Shown here: positions 17,393 to 27,676 of the stretch, one piece after another
Position numbering within the stretch: the stretch's first letter is position 1
How the letters are laid out: each line of letters begins with the position of its first letter
From: Luteithermobacter gelatinilyticus
GTDB lineage: Bacteria > Pseudomonadota > Alphaproteobacteria > Sphingomonadales > Emcibacteraceae
Length of the DNA: 64,000 bases
Reading direction: 5' to 3'
NCBI RefSeq assembly: GCF_005849285.1
Contig: NZ_CP040517.1
Location: 440,501 to 504,500, forward strand
Translations under genes and position numbers: made by a program
Notes under the pieces: model-generated
The model's input: only the letters and a program-made list of their open reading frames with translations
Database searches by the model: none
Told to the model about the DNA's origin: nothing

Positions 17393-18745
17393 ATGTCACG
17401 GAAATATTTCGGTACGGACGGTATTCGCGGCAGAGCGAATGAGGGGCATATGACAGCGGAAGTCGCCATGCGTGTGGGCATGGCGGCGGGTAAACATTTC
17501 ACGCGCGGGGATCACAAACACCGGGTGGTGATCGGTAAGGATACACGGCTTTCGGGCTATATGCTGGAACCGGCGCTAGCGTCGGGATTTTTGTCCATGG
17601 GTATGGATGTGATCATGGTGGGACCGATGCCAACCCCGGCGGTGGCGATGATGACTCGTTCGCTCAGAGCCGATCTCGGGGTGATGATTTCCGCCTCTCA
17701 CAACCCGTTTCAGGATAACGGTATCAAGCTGTTCGGGCCGGACGGTTATAAACTTTCGGACGAGATTGAAAAGGTTATTGAGGATCGGATGGACAACGGA
17801 TATGCCGACCATCTGGCGCCGTCCGAAAAACTGGGCCGGGCACAGCGGTTGGAAAACGCCGTGGGCCGGTATATTGAGTTTGCCAAGAATACTTTTCCCA
17901 AAAATCTGCGCCTGGATGGCATGAAAATCGTGGTGGACTGCGCCAATGGTGCGGCCTACAAATCCGCCCCCAGTGTACTGTGGGAACTGGGGGCCGAGGT
18001 GGTGGCCGTAGGCGTATCCCCTAACGGCACCAATATCAACAAGGATTGCGGCTCGACCGCGCCGCAGCTGATGTGCGAACAGGTGGTGACCCACGGCGCC
18101 GATATTGGTATCGCCCTTGATGGGGATGCCGACCGGCTGATTATTTGTGATGAGAATGGCCGGATTATCGACGGGGACCAGTTGATGGCGACCATCGCCC
18201 AGTACTGGCAGGTGGCGGACAAATTGCGCGGTGGCGCGATCGCGGCCACGGTGATGTCTAATCTGGGGCTTGAGAAATATCTGGAACGGATCGGGCTGGA
18301 TCTGATCCGCACTCAGGTGGGGGACCGGTATGTGGTTGAGGTAATGCGCGAGAAAAACCTGAACCTTGGCGGGGAACAGTCCGGTCATATTGTGCTTGGG
18401 GATTTCTGCACCACCGGTGATGGGCTGATTGCCGCGTTGCAAATTTTGGCGGTTCTGGTGAAAAACGGCCGGCCGGTGAGCGAGATCTGCCATCTGTTTG
18501 ACCCTTATCCGCAGCTTCTGAAAAACGCCCGCTATAGCCCCGGGGCGGAGCCTCTTGAAAGCGATATTGTGAAAGAGGCCATTCGCGAAGGCGAAGAACG
18601 GCTCAACGGGGTGGGCCGGATCGTGATCCGCAAGTCCGGCACCGAACCCGTGATCCGGGTCATGGCGGAAGGGGAAGACGAAAAACTTGTCTCTTCGGTG
18701 GTGAATGATATTGTTTCTGTTGTAGAACAGACAACAGCAGCCTAA
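17393..18745 (+). CDS. glmM: Phosphoglucosamine mutase
   Basis: Interconverts glucosamine-6-phosphate and glucosamine-1-phosphate for UDP-GlcNAc, peptidoglycan and LPS. The 450 residues begin [13 protein letters not shown], which fixes the start at 17393 although a longer reading frame begins at 17324. The phosphoserine loop ISASHNPF puts the active serine at S102, the same number as in E. coli; the metal loop DGDADR and the sugar-binding GGEQSGH and RKSGTEP phosphate loop all follow in order. thiD starts eight bases after the stop. Confidence 0.97.
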   Translation: MSRKYFGTDGIRGRANEGHMTAEVAMRVGMAAGKHFTRGDHKHRVVIGKDTRLSGYMLEPALASGFLSMGMDVIMVGPMPTPAVAMMTRSLRADLGVMISASHNPFQDNGIKLFGPDGYKLSDEIEKVIEDRMDNGYADHLAPSEKLGRAQRLENAVGRYIEFAKNTFPKNLRLDGMKIVVDCANGAAYKSAPSVLWELGAEVVAVGVSPNGTNINKDCGSTAPQLMCEQVVTHGADIGIALDGDADRLIICDENGRIIDGDQLMATIAQYWQVADKLRGGAIAATVMSNLGLEKYLERIGLDLIRTQVGDRYVVEVMREKNLNLGGEQSGHIVLGDFCTTGDGLIAALQILAVLVKNGRPVSEICHLFDPYPQLLKNARYSPGAEPLESDIVKEAIREGEERLNGVGRIVIRKSGTEPVIRVMAEGEDEKLVSSVVNDIVSVVEQTTAA

Positions 18746-18753
18746 GACAACCC

Positions 18754-19566
18754 GTGCCTGACGATACAAAGCTTCATGGAAAGGTTCTGAGCATCGCCGG
18801 GTCTGACCCCAGCGGTGGGGCCGGCATTCAGGCCGATATTAAAACCATCACGGCGCTTGGCGGATATGCCATGACCGCCATTACCTCGCTGACGGTGCAG
18901 AACACCCGTGGGGTCACCGCGGCCGAGGCGGCCGCGCCTGATCTTGTGCGGGATCAGATGCTGGCCTGTATCGAGGATATCGGCGTTGACTGCTTCAAGA
19001 GCGGCATGCTGCATCATGCCGGCATTATCCGACGCGTGGCCGAAGTGCTGACGCAAAAGCGGGGGCAGACGCCCTATGTGCTGGACCCGGTTATGGTGTC
19101 CACCAGCGGCCATCAGCTTCTCGACCCCGAAGCCCGGGATTGCCTGGTGCGTGATTTGTTGCCGCTGGCAACCCTGGTCACCCCGAACCGTCCCGAAGCC
19201 GTTGCCTTAAGCGGCCTGGAGCGGATCGAAACCCTGGACGACATGCGCCGGGCGGGTCAAAAAATCCTCTCTCTAGGGGCAGGGGCGGTGCTAATCAAAG
19301 GCGGGCATATGCCGGGGGAGCGGCTTGTGGATCTGTTGCTGACGAGGGGGGAAGAACATCTCTATGAGAGCGCGCGACTGGAAACCCGTCATACCCATGG
19401 CACGGGGTGCACCCTGGCCTCGGCCATTGCCACGGGGCTGGCGCAGGGCCTGTCCCTGCCCAAGGCTGTCGGGCGGGGCCATCTTTATGTGGCCCGGGCC
19501 ATTGCCACGGCCCCGGGGTTCGGTGGCGGCCATGGCCCGCTCAATCACCTTGTATCTGCTGACTGA
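18754..19566 (+). CDS. thiD: Bifunctional hydroxymethylpyrimidine kinase/phosphomethylpyrimidine kinase
   Basis: Phosphorylates HMP twice to HMP-PP for thiamine synthesis or salvage. It starts with GTG and gives 270 residues of the ribokinase fold. The N-terminal SIAGSDPSGGAGIQADIKT and the C-terminal anion-hole motif THGTGCTLASAIA, with the catalytic cysteine region typical of ThiD, are intact. No TPP riboswitch is visible in front, as expected for the second gene behind glmM. Confidence 0.94.
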   Translation: MPDDTKLHGKVLSIAGSDPSGGAGIQADIKTITALGGYAMTAITSLTVQNTRGVTAAEAAAPDLVRDQMLACIEDIGVDCFKSGMLHHAGIIRRVAEVLTQKRGQTPYVLDPVMVSTSGHQLLDPEARDCLVRDLLPLATLVTPNRPEAVALSGLERIETLDDMRRAGQKILSLGAGAVLIKGGHMPGERLVDLLLTRGEEHLYESARLETRHTHGTGCTLASAIATGLAQGLSLPKAVGRGHLYVARAIATAPGFGGGHGPLNHLVSAD

Positions 19567-19655
19567 TCTCTTTATAACAGAGTCCTGAGTGTAAAAATGA
19601 AGCCGGAGACGCGGGGAGGTTCAGCGTGTCCGCACCATATGATTTGGAGTGATGA

Positions 19656-22022
19656 ATGTTTAAAAACGGTATCTGTGGGATTGTTGCCGCTTTAGTTTTT
19701 TCATTGTTCAGCCTGTCTCAGGCGAATTTTTCCCAAGCTCAGACCATGGAGCAGCTCAACGACAAATTCCGTCAGTTGGATGAGGTTCTGCCGACGCCGA
19801 ACAATTATCGCACGGCCTCCGGCGCACCGGGGCATGCTTATTGGCAACAACAGGTAGATTACAAGATCGACGTCACTCTTGATGATGAAAAACAACGCCT
19901 CAGAGGGCGTGAAGTCATCAAATATCACAATAATTCCCCCGATCCGTTACGTTACCTCTGGCTGCAGCTGGACCAGAACCGGTTTTCCAGGGATTCCCTG
20001 GACCGTCAGACCCGGACCATGAGCCGGCCTAACAAAATGAGTTTTGATGCTTTTGGACAGGCAGTCCATGAAACGGAATTTTCCGGCGGGCACCAGATTC
20101 TTTCGGTCAAGGATAGCGGCGGGGCGGATCTGCCCTATACCATTGTCCAAACCATGATGCGGGTGGACCTGCCGGCGCCGTTGCGTCCGGGCCAGAGCAT
20201 GGAATTTTCCGTGGAATGGGCCTATCAGATCGTGGACGGCACTAAAATCCGTTCCCGCGGGGGGTATGAATATTTCAAGGAAGACGGCAACTATATTTAC
20301 GAGATTTCCCGCTGGTTCCCGCGCCTGGCTGCCTATTCCGATTATGAAGGCTGGCACAATAAACAATTTATCGGCCGTGGTGAATTTACCCTGGAATTTG
20401 GCGATTACGAGGTGGCCATTACGGTACCGGCCGATCATATCGTGGCGGCCACCGGGGTGTTGCAGAACGCCGATGAAGTCTTGAGCCGGGAACAGCTTAA
20501 ACGTCTGAAAAAAGCGCGTACTTCGGACAAGGTGGTGGAAATCGTAACCCAGGAAGAAGCTCTGGAAAATCAGAAAACCAAGGCCACCACAACAAAAACC
20601 TGGCGTTTCAGGGCGCAGAATGTGCGGGATTTCGCCTTTGCTTCTTCGCGCCGGTTTATCTGGGACGCAATGGGCTATAAACAAAAGGAAAACGGCCAGA
20701 CCGTCATGGCCATGTCATTCTATCCGGAAGAGGCCAACCCCTTGTGGGGGCAGTATTCCACCCATGCGGTGATACACACTCTTGAAGTGTATAACAAATA
20801 TGCCCTGACCTATCCTTATCCGGTGGCGATTTCCGTGCACGGGCCGGTCACCGGCGGCATGGAATATCCTATGATCAGCTTCAACGGCTACCGGCCCACC
20901 CAACATAAGGACGGTACCCGCACGTATGAACGGCGCACCAAATATGGCCTGATCAGCGTGGTCATTCACGAGGTGGGGCACAATTATTTCCCGATGATCG
21001 TCAATTCCGATGAACGGCAATGGACTTGGATGGATGAAGGGCTGAACACCTTTTTACAGTATCTGGCCGAACAGGAATGGGAAGACGATTACCCCTCCCG
21101 CCGGGGCGAACCCTATAAAATTGTGGATTATATGAAAAGCAAATCCCAGGTGCCGATCATGACCAACTCGGAATCCCTGCTGCAATTCGGCAACAATGCC
21201 TATGCCAAGCCGGCCACGGCGCTGAACATTTTGCGGGAATCCATCATGGGGCGGGAACTGTTTGATTTTGCCTTCCGGGAGTATGCCCGGCGCTGGCAGT
21301 TCAAACGGCCGACCCCGGCAGATTTCTTCCGCACCATGGAAGATGCCTCGGGCGTGGATCTGGACTGGTTCTGGCGGGGCTGGTTCTATACCACCGACCA
21401 TGTGGATATTTCCCTCGACAAGGTGGAACTGGTGCATCTGGACAGCAAGGATCCGGACAAGGAGGAACCCTGGCGCAAGCAACAGGACGAGGCGCGCCCG
21501 GAAACCCTGTCGGAGCAACGCAACAAGGCCCTGCCGAAACGGCTTGACGCCTATCCTGAACTCAAGGATTTTTACAACAAATATGACGAATATACCGTTA
21601 CCGACAAACAGCGCGAGGATTACAAGGCGTTTCTTGAGAGCCTGAAGGAAGAGGAACGGCAGTTGTTGCAGGAAGACGCCCATATCTACATGCTGGATTT
21701 CAGCAACAAGGGCGGTTTGGTGATGCCGATTTACCTTGAAGTGACCTATGAGGATGGTTCCACCGAGGAAATCCGCTGGGCGGCCGAGGTCTGGAAACAG
21801 AACACGAAACATATCCGCAAGATGCTGTTAAGCGACAAGAAAATTCGTTCCGTCACGCTGGATCCGCATCTGGAAACGGCGGATACGGATCTGTCTAACA
21901 ACCATTATCCGCGCCGGATCGAAGAAAAAACCCGCTTTGAGCTTTATAAAACCAAAAAGAAACGGGACATGATGCGTGAGATGATGGAAAAGAAAAACAA
22001 TAAGGCCAAGAAAAAGGATTAA
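19656..22022 (+). CDS. M1 family zinc metallopeptidase, exported
   Basis: A 788-residue aminopeptidase-N-like enzyme with a signal peptide (residues 1-29, cleavage near SQAQ). The zinc site is intact: HEVGH at 438-442 and the third ligand glutamate in WMDEGLNTF (E461). The substrate-anchoring GxMEN motif reads GGMEYP at 400-405, a variant seen in this secreted subfamily. The C-terminal third is charged and ends in a lysine-rich tail. The next gene encodes a DUF6702 protein, a frequent partner of such peptidases. Substrate is unknown; a role in periplasmic peptide breakdown is inferred. Confidence 0.9.
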   Translation: MFKNGICGIVAALVFSLFSLSQANFSQAQTMEQLNDKFRQLDEVLPTPNNYRTASGAPGHAYWQQQVDYKIDVTLDDEKQRLRGREVIKYHNNSPDPLRYLWLQLDQNRFSRDSLDRQTRTMSRPNKMSFDAFGQAVHETEFSGGHQILSVKDSGGADLPYTIVQTMMRVDLPAPLRPGQSMEFSVEWAYQIVDGTKIRSRGGYEYFKEDGNYIYEISRWFPRLAAYSDYEGWHNKQFIGRGEFTLEFGDYEVAITVPADHIVAATGVLQNADEVLSREQLKRLKKARTSDKVVEIVTQEEALENQKTKATTTKTWRFRAQNVRDFAFASSRRFIWDAMGYKQKENGQTVMAMSFYPEEANPLWGQYSTHAVIHTLEVYNKYALTYPYPVAISVHGPVTGGMEYPMISFNGYRPTQHKDGTRTYERRTKYGLISVVIHEVGHNYFPMIVNSDERQWTWMDEGLNTFLQYLAEQEWEDDYPSRRGEPYKIVDYMKSKSQVPIMTNSESLLQFGNNAYAKPATALNILRESIMGRELFDFAFREYARRWQFKRPTPADFFRTMEDASGVDLDWFWRGWFYTTDHVDISLDKVELVHLDSKDPDKEEPWRKQQDEARPETLSEQRNKALPKRLDAYPELKDFYNKYDEYTVTDKQREDYKAFLESLKEEERQLLQEDAHIYMLDFSNKGGLVMPIYLEVTYEDGSTEEIRWAAEVWKQNTKHIRKMLLSDKKIRSVTLDPHLETADTDLSNNHYPRRIEEKTRFELYKTKKKRDMMREMMEKKNNKAKKKD

Positions 22023-22033
22023 AGACGGTTCCG

Positions 22034-22552
22034 ATGAGGCGTGTCTTTGCAGCTTTCTGTAGTCTTGTCATGATGGTAGGCGTCGCTGAAATCAGCGGCG
22101 CTCACCGTTTCTATGCGGCCTTTACCCAGATTGATCTGCATCCGGAGCGAGGGGTTATACAGATTACGCACCGGTTGTTTACCCATGATGTGGAGGATCT
22201 GATCCGCCAGCGTCTCGACCGGGAAAAGGGGCCGGGGGCGGAACTTCTTGATCAGGATATTGATGATTTCCTGCGCCAATATATCGGCGGCAGTTTTGCG
22301 CTTTATGACGAGACGGGTGTGGCGGTCCCGCTTACCTGGGTCGGACATGAATTCAACATTGATGATATCTATGTCTATCAGGAAGCCCCTTTGCCGGATG
22401 GGCTGTCACGGCTGGGTGTCATCCACAAACTGTTTATGGATGTCTTTGCCGATCAAAAAAATACCGTTAATATAGAACGGGCTGGCGAAGTGCAGACCCG
22501 AATATTCCGCAAGGGTGACGGCGTGCAGTTTGTGGCGTTCCCGCAAGACTGA
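22034..22552 (+). CDS. DUF6702 family exported protein
   Basis: A 172-residue protein with an N-terminal hydrophobic segment (about 4-22), probably a signal peptide. The rest is hydrophilic, with the AHRFYAAFTQIDLHPERGVIQITHRLFTHDVEDL segment near the mature N-terminus typical of DUF6702. It starts 11 bases after the M1 peptidase gene, so the two are almost certainly co-transcribed and possibly act together. The biochemical role of the family is not established. Confidence 0.75.
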   Translation: MRRVFAAFCSLVMMVGVAEISGAHRFYAAFTQIDLHPERGVIQITHRLFTHDVEDLIRQRLDREKGPGAELLDQDIDDFLRQYIGGSFALYDETGVAVPLTWVGHEFNIDDIYVYQEAPLPDGLSRLGVIHKLFMDVFADQKNTVNIERAGEVQTRIFRKGDGVQFVAFPQD

Positions 22553-22625
22553 TGTTGAACAAGACTGATGTCGAAAGAAACGGAATAGACGGTCGGAAAG
22601 AACTGAAAAAGCAAGGGGCGAGGGT

Positions 22626-23948
22626 TTGAAATACAGGCTCATGCACAGAGCGGGAATCGGGCTCTGTCTTTTTTTGCTGGGGGTTGCGGTCAGCGGGTAT
22701 TGGCGGCCGTCCAAGGGCCATGATGTGCCATCTCCCGAGGATCAGGCCCTTGAGCAGGACGCCCTAGACCATGTTGCAGCAGAGACAAATGCCGCGCTGG
22801 CGGCGGCCAGTCCCGCCGCAGGAGAACAACAGTCGGCGTTGAAGCCACTGGTATTCCGGCCCTGGTTGCCGTTGCCGGATGGTTTTTCCTTATCAGAGTT
22901 TGCGTTATCCTTTGATGCCTATTTTCGCGAACAGCTTACCCGGGCCGGTGTGCCGGGCGGTGCCTATGCCATTGTCGAAGGGGGGCGGGTGGTGAAAATG
23001 GGCAGTTATGGCGTGCGCCGGTTGGGCGGGACGGCCCCTGTGGACGAACACACAGTGTTTCGCCTGGCTTCCGTCTCCAAGACCTTTGCCGCGGGACTCA
23101 GCGCCCGGCTGGTGGAAGAACGGAAATTTTCCTGGGAAGATCGCATCAACCAGTATGTTCCGGATTTTCGGTTCAGAACACCGGAATATTCCCGCGACCT
23201 TCAGGTGCAGCACATTCTCTCGCAAAGTTCCGGTCTGATCCCCAATGCCTATGACAATCTGCTGGAAGCCAATGTGCCGCTGCCGAAAATTATTTCCAAA
23301 TTTTCAGACCTGGACCCTTATTGTGCGCCGGGAGAATGTTATGGGTATCAGAATGTGCTCTATAGCCTCATTCAGCCTGTGATGGAACAGGCCACGGCAT
23401 CCAGTTATGAGCAGCTGATGCAGGAGGAAATCTTTGCCCCGCTGGGCATGGAGGATGCATCGGTGGGGCTGGAAGGGTTTCTGTCCAGCCCCAACCGCGC
23501 TACACCGCATATCAAAACCCGTTCCGGCTGGAAAGTCGGGCGGGTTGATCCCAGTTATTATTCCGTCTTGCCAGCGGCGGGCGTGAATGCCAGTGTTGTG
23601 GATCTGGCCAAATGGCTGTCGGCGCAATTGGGATATGAACCGGAAGTGTTAACGCCCGAAATGCTGGCGACCCTGACCGAACCGCGGGTGCGAACCCAAA
23701 GGGAATTGCGCCGGCGGGGCTGGCGTAATTATATTGAAGACGCCTATTATGGTCTGGGCTGGCGGATCTATCATTTTGGTACCGAGGAACTGGTTTATCA
23801 CAGTGGCTGGGTGTCGGGGTTTCGTGCTGATGTGGCCTATTCCCGTCGCCATAATATTGGCCTTGTCATCCTCTTGAATGCGGAATCCAATGTGATCAGC
23901 GACCTCAGCACCCATTTTTGGTCCGCCATCCTGCAGCCGGCGGAATAA
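22626..23948 (+). CDS. Serine hydrolase of the beta-lactamase class C/PBP4* family
   Basis: A 440-residue protein with one N-terminal membrane helix or uncleaved signal (about 9-25), then a spacer, then a class-C-type catalytic domain. The nucleophile motif is SVSK (S149-K152, numbering from TTG 22626) and the YxN-like motif is YQN in GECYGYQNVLYSL. A His-x-Gly-like YHSGWVSGF occurs near the end in place of KTG. TTG at 22626 follows GGGGCGAGGG; ATG at 22641 is an alternative. Likely a D-alanyl-peptide hydrolase or esterase; resistance is not implied. Confidence 0.82.
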   Translation: MKYRLMHRAGIGLCLFLLGVAVSGYWRPSKGHDVPSPEDQALEQDALDHVAAETNAALAAASPAAGEQQSALKPLVFRPWLPLPDGFSLSEFALSFDAYFREQLTRAGVPGGAYAIVEGGRVVKMGSYGVRRLGGTAPVDEHTVFRLASVSKTFAAGLSARLVEERKFSWEDRINQYVPDFRFRTPEYSRDLQVQHILSQSSGLIPNAYDNLLEANVPLPKIISKFSDLDPYCAPGECYGYQNVLYSLIQPVMEQATASSYEQLMQEEIFAPLGMEDASVGLEGFLSSPNRATPHIKTRSGWKVGRVDPSYYSVLPAAGVNASVVDLAKWLSAQLGYEPEVLTPEMLATLTEPRVRTQRELRRRGWRNYIEDAYYGLGWRIYHFGTEELVYHSGWVSGFRADVAYSRRHNIGLVILLNAESNVISDLSTHFWSAILQPAE

Positions 23949-23952
23949 CCGG

Positions 23953-24357
23953 TTACGGCCACAGGGCCAGGACAATCCCATAAACGGCAAACTGGACCGT
24001 GTGATAACCGCCGTCAATCATCAGCAGCCGGGTGGATTTGTCGGCAAACTGGTAATTGATGCCGAAACTGGTGGCGGCAAAAGCAATGCCGACAACCAGA
24101 CCCCGGCGCAGTCCTTCAAGCCATGTTGGGTTGGCAAGGTCGCCCATGATATAATAGGCAAAGCCTGCTGCGGCGATCAGCGAAAATATAAAACTCAGGC
24201 CATAAACCTTGGCTGGATGTCCGTGCTGGGCGTTCGGGTCATAATTGTTGTCTTCCATCCAGGCGGTCCCAAACACCTTGGGTGAATACCACACGGCGCC
24301 GAGCGCATAGGAAATGATGGTGGCAATCAGAACGGCCAGAAGATTGATTTGTTCCAT
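23953..24357 (-). CDS. DUF1761 family membrane protein
   Basis: A 134-residue protein with four predicted membrane helices and the ALGAVWYSPKVFGTAWM motif that marks DUF1761. The start at 24357 (MEQINLLAVLIATIISYALG) is chosen because AAAGGGAGAGGAGAC lies just upstream; an upstream in-frame ATG at 24399 would place the ribosome site inside the gene. It is convergent with the serine hydrolase, four bases apart, so this side has no independent terminator. Function unknown. Confidence 0.8.
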   Translation of the reverse strand: MEQINLLAVLIATIISYALGAVWYSPKVFGTAWMEDNNYDPNAQHGHPAKVYGLSFIFSLIAAAGFAYYIMGDLANPTWLEGLRRGLVVGIAFAATSFGINYQFADKSTRLLMIDGGYHTVQFAVYGIVLALWP

Positions 24358-24402
24358 TGTTGTCTCCTCTCCCTTTTTGGAATGGGAAATATAGCACAAT
24401 GG

Positions 24403-24433
24403 CGTAAAATCTCATAGGAATCAGAATTTTACG
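24403..24433. promoter_or_regulatory. Inverted repeat upstream of the DUF1761 gene
   Basis: CGTAAAAT (24403-24410) and ATTTTACG (24426-24433) are perfect inverted copies separated by 15 bases. This is a possible regulator site for the minus-strand gene. The rest of 24434-24648 shows no gene. Confidence 0.3.
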
Positions 24434-24648
24434 TAGGACAATATCTGACATCCGCCAGTCTTTTGACCCGGAGAATCGGGGCATCTGAAAAAAGTCAGGA
24501 ATTTGAAGATTTCACAACCCGGAAACATTATGCCGGAGAACATCACCTGGCGGTGCTGATCAATGGAAAACCTTTTAAAACTGCGCAGTTCTGGGTGGAG
24601 TGCTGAATATTCTTCGATCCCTATTTTTATTTGTCGCATAATCTTCAC

Positions 24649-24676
24649 TTGACGGATGGCGCCGGATCTTTATAGT
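24649..24676 (+). promoter_or_regulatory. serC promoter
   Basis: TTGACG (24649-24654), a 16-base spacer and TATAGT (24671-24676). Transcription starting near 24683 would begin just before the leader hairpins. Confidence 0.5.
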
Positions 24677-24738
24677 CCGCTGTGGGCTATCCCTCCCCAA
24701 CGAGGGACGCCTATTCTGGAAGGAATAGGAGATACAGA
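24677..24738 (+). ncRNA. serC leader RNA motif
   Basis: Two hairpins directly precede serC: CCCTC-cccaac-GAGGG (24691-24706) and CCTATTC-tggaag-GAATAGG (24710-24729). The second hairpin contains the ribosome-binding region of serC (AAGGAATAGGAG). This matches the described alphaproteobacterial serC motif, found upstream of serC-serA and thought to control translation by hiding the ribosome site. The ligand or trigger is unknown. Confidence 0.75.
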
Positions 24739-24739
24739 T

Positions 24740-25894
24740 ATGAAACCAGAAGTGAAGCCAGCGAATCCGCTGTTTTCGTCAGGCCCGTGCGCCAAACGCC
24801 CGGGTTGGACGCTCGAAGTTCTCAAAAATGCCCCTCTCGGCCGGTCCCATCGCGCCAAAGTGGGGAAATCCAGACTTAAAGAAGCTATTGACCGGACCGC
24901 CGCCCTTCTTGGGGTGCCGGAAGGGTATCGGGTGGGCATTGTGCCGGGCTCGGATACGGGAGCTGTGGAAATGGCCCTGTGGTCGCTCCTGGGCGCGCGC
25001 GGTGTGGACGTGCTGGCCTGGGAAAGTTTTGGCAAGGGCTGGGTGACCGATGTGGTCAAGCAGCTCAAATTGGACGATGTGCGGGTCATGGAAGCCGATT
25101 ATGGCGAATTGCCGGATCTTTCCAAGGTTGACCCGGCCCGTGACGTGGTTTTCACCTGGAATGGAACAACTTCAGGGGTCAAGGTGCCAAACGGAGACTG
25201 GATTGCCAGCGACCGGGCGGGCCTGACCATCTGTGACGCGACGTCTGCGGCTTTCGCCATGGACCTGCCGTTTGACAAGCTGGATGTGGTAACCTTCAGC
25301 TGGCAGAAGGTGCTGGGCGGGGAAGCTGCGCACGGGGTGATCATCCTTTCGCCCCGGGCCGTGGAGCGTTTGGAAAGCTATACACCGAAATGGCCGCTGC
25401 CAAAGATTTTCCGCCTGACCAAGGGCGGCAAGCTGATTGACGGTATTTTCAGCGGTGCTACCATCAATACCCCGTCCATGCTGTGTGTGGAGGATTATCT
25501 GGATGCGCTCAGCTGGGCGGAAATCGTCGGGGGCCTGGAAGGTCTGATCAAACGCTCCGAAGCCAATCTGGCCGTATTGAGGGCCTGGGTGGAAAAATCT
25601 CCCAATGTGGCTTTCTTGGCCAAGGACCCGGCCACAGTATCTAATACCTCCGTCTGTCTGAATATCACGGCCCCGTGGTTTACGGCCCTTGGACAAGAGG
25701 ACCAGGCCGCTGCCGCCAAAAAGGTGGTGGCCCTGTTGGAAGAAGAAGGGGCTGCCTATGACATCGGCGCCTATCGGGATGCGCCGGCGGGATTGCGCAT
25801 CTGGGCCGGCTCTACGGTCGAAACCGCGGATCTTGAAAAGCTAATTCCGTGGATTGAATGGGCGCTTGACGAGGTAAAAACCTCTTACGCCTGA
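24740..25894 (+). CDS. serC: Phosphoserine aminotransferase
   Basis: PLP enzyme that converts 3-phosphohydroxypyruvate to phosphoserine in serine synthesis and can also act in pyridoxine synthesis. The 384-residue sequence is of the proteobacterial-divergent type (like Brucella/Methanosarcina SerC). K190 in [14 protein letters not shown] is the expected PLP lysine, with TFSWQK and the earlier [12 protein letters not shown] typical of the family. The start at 24740 follows the leader RNA; ribosome site AGGAATAGGAGA. It is co-transcribed with serA. Confidence 0.94.
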   Translation: MKPEVKPANPLFSSGPCAKRPGWTLEVLKNAPLGRSHRAKVGKSRLKEAIDRTAALLGVPEGYRVGIVPGSDTGAVEMALWSLLGARGVDVLAWESFGKGWVTDVVKQLKLDDVRVMEADYGELPDLSKVDPARDVVFTWNGTTSGVKVPNGDWIASDRAGLTICDATSAAFAMDLPFDKLDVVTFSWQKVLGGEAAHGVIILSPRAVERLESYTPKWPLPKIFRLTKGGKLIDGIFSGATINTPSMLCVEDYLDALSWAEIVGGLEGLIKRSEANLAVLRAWVEKSPNVAFLAKDPATVSNTSVCLNITAPWFTALGQEDQAAAAKKVVALLEEEGAAYDIGAYRDAPAGLRIWAGSTVETADLEKLIPWIEWALDEVKTSYA

Positions 25895-25903
25895 GCGATA
25901 AAA

Positions 25904-25926
25904 GCCGGTCGCATTCTGCGGCCGGT
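25904..25926 (+). other. Hairpin in the serC-serA spacer
   Basis: GCCGGTCGCA (25904-25913) pairs with TGCGGCCGGT (25917-25926) except for one G-T wobble and weak ends, leaving a 3-base loop. There is no T tract, so it is not a full terminator; it may stabilise or partly attenuate the serC end. Confidence 0.45.
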
Positions 25927-25994
25927 CCGTGGTGGACTTCCCCGAAACAATCTTTCGGGTGAAAATCAAGACAAAAGAGCGAAAGGTAAAAGTG

Positions 25995-27572
25995 ATGGTT
26001 AAGGTCCTGATTTCGGACAAACTGAGCCCCCTGGCCAAGGAAATTTTTGAAAGACGCGGCATCATTGCCGATCAGATTGTTGGCATGACGCCGGAAGAAT
26101 TGATTGCGAAAATTCCCGAATATGACGGGTTGGCGATCCGCTCCGCCACCAAGGTTACGGCCGAGGTGCTGGATGCCGCCGAAAACCTGAAAGTGGTGGG
26201 CCGCGCCGGCATCGGTGTGGACAATGTGGATATCAAGGCGGCCACAGCCCGGGGTGTGGTGGTGATGAATACGCCGTTCGGCAACAGCATTACAACAGCG
26301 GAACACGCCATTGCTATGATGTTTGCCCTGGCCCGGCAGATTCCCCAGGCCAACGCCTCCACCCATGCCGGAAAATGGGAAAAATCCAAATTCATGGGGG
26401 TTGAACTGACCTCCAAAACCCTGGGCGTCATCGGCTGCGGCAATATTGGCTCCATAGCCGCCGAACGGGCGTTGGGTCTGAAAATGAAGGTGGTGGCCTA
26501 TGATCCGTTCCTGTCGGCCGAGCGGGCCGAGGAACTGGGCGTGGAAAAGGTGGAACTGGATGAACTGTTTGCCCGGGCTGATTTTATCACCCTGCATACC
26601 CCGCTGACCGACAGCACCCGCGGCATCATCGGCCGTGATGCCTTTGCCAAGATGAAGGATGGGGTTCGCATCATCAACTGCGCCCGTGGGGGGCTGGTGG
26701 ATGAGCTGGCCCTGCTGGATGCCCTTAACAGTGGGAAGGTCGCCGGGGCGGCGCTGGATGTGTTTTCGGAAGAACCAGCCCGTGAAAACCCGCTGTTTGG
26801 TCATGAAAAAGTGGTGGCTACTCCCCATCTTGGCGCGTCCACAACGGAAGCCCAGGTCAATGTGGCGGTGCAGGTGGCTGAGCAGATGGCCGACTACCTG
26901 TTGGATGGGGCCGTAACCAATGCACTCAACATGCCGTCTGTGACGGCAGAGGAAGCCACGCGCCTCAACCCCTATATGAAACTTGCTGGAGAATTGGGCA
27001 GTTTTGCCGGACAGTTGACGGAAAATGCCCTGCAAAGCATCCATATTGAATATCAGGGGGATGTGACGGAACTTAATATCCGTCCGCTGACAGCCATTGT
27101 TGTGGAAGGGGTGCTTCAGCCGCTAATGGATAGTGTGAATATGGTTAACGCCATGGCCATTGCCAAGGAGCGCGATATTGACATTATTGAAAGTAAAAAT
27201 GAGGGCGAGGGCGATTATCACACCCTGATCCGGGTCACCGTTACCACCGACAAACAAACCCGAACCGTCGCTGGCACGTTGTTCGCCGACCGGCGCCCGC
27301 GGATTGTGGAAGTCAAAGGCATTCGTCTTGAGGCCGAACTGACCAAACATATGCTGTATGTTACCAATGAAGACCTGCCAGGCTTCATCGGGGCGCTGGG
27401 CACGACCCTGGGCGATGCCGGTTTGAACATTGCCACGTTCAGCCTGGGGCGCAAGGATGCCGGAGGGGAAGCAATTGCTCTTGTAGCTATTGACCAACCG
27501 GCGTCGGAGGAGGTGCTGGCCAAGGTGCAGAACCTGCCGCATGTGCGTCAGGTTAAGGCCCTGAATTTCTGA
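25995..27572 (+). CDS. serA: D-3-phosphoglycerate dehydrogenase
   Basis: First enzyme of serine synthesis, oxidising 3-phosphoglycerate with NAD. At 525 residues it is the long form: a substrate domain, the nucleotide-binding domain with GVIGCGNIGS (144-153), catalytic NCARGG, a histidine in TPHLGAST, an intervening domain, and a C-terminal ACT domain (about 450-525) that often binds serine. ATG 25995 (MVKVLISDKL) is preferred over the upstream start at 25929 by homology. It ends in a strong terminator. Confidence 0.96.
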   Translation: MVKVLISDKLSPLAKEIFERRGIIADQIVGMTPEELIAKIPEYDGLAIRSATKVTAEVLDAAENLKVVGRAGIGVDNVDIKAATARGVVVMNTPFGNSITTAEHAIAMMFALARQIPQANASTHAGKWEKSKFMGVELTSKTLGVIGCGNIGSIAAERALGLKMKVVAYDPFLSAERAEELGVEKVELDELFARADFITLHTPLTDSTRGIIGRDAFAKMKDGVRIINCARGGLVDELALLDALNSGKVAGAALDVFSEEPARENPLFGHEKVVATPHLGASTTEAQVNVAVQVAEQMADYLLDGAVTNALNMPSVTAEEATRLNPYMKLAGELGSFAGQLTENALQSIHIEYQGDVTELNIRPLTAIVVEGVLQPLMDSVNMVNAMAIAKERDIDIIESKNEGEGDYHTLIRVTVTTDKQTRTVAGTLFADRRPRIVEVKGIRLEAELTKHMLYVTNEDLPGFIGALGTTLGDAGLNIATFSLGRKDAGGEAIALVAIDQPASEEVLAKVQNLPHVRQVKALNF

Positions 27573-27615
27573 GAATAGGAATTTTTAGCGGGTAATATAC
27601 CTGTATCCATCAACT

Positions 27616-27640
27616 GGGAGGCATTTTGCCTCCCTTTTTT
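27616..27640 (+). terminator. Strong Rho-independent terminator after serA
   Basis: GGGAGGCA (27616-27623), loop TTT, then the perfect complement TGCCTCCC (27627-27634) and six Ts (27635-27640). Confidence 0.92.
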
Positions 27641-27676
27641 ATGGGGGCTGGGGAACGGATCCGTTCCAGGGTAGAG

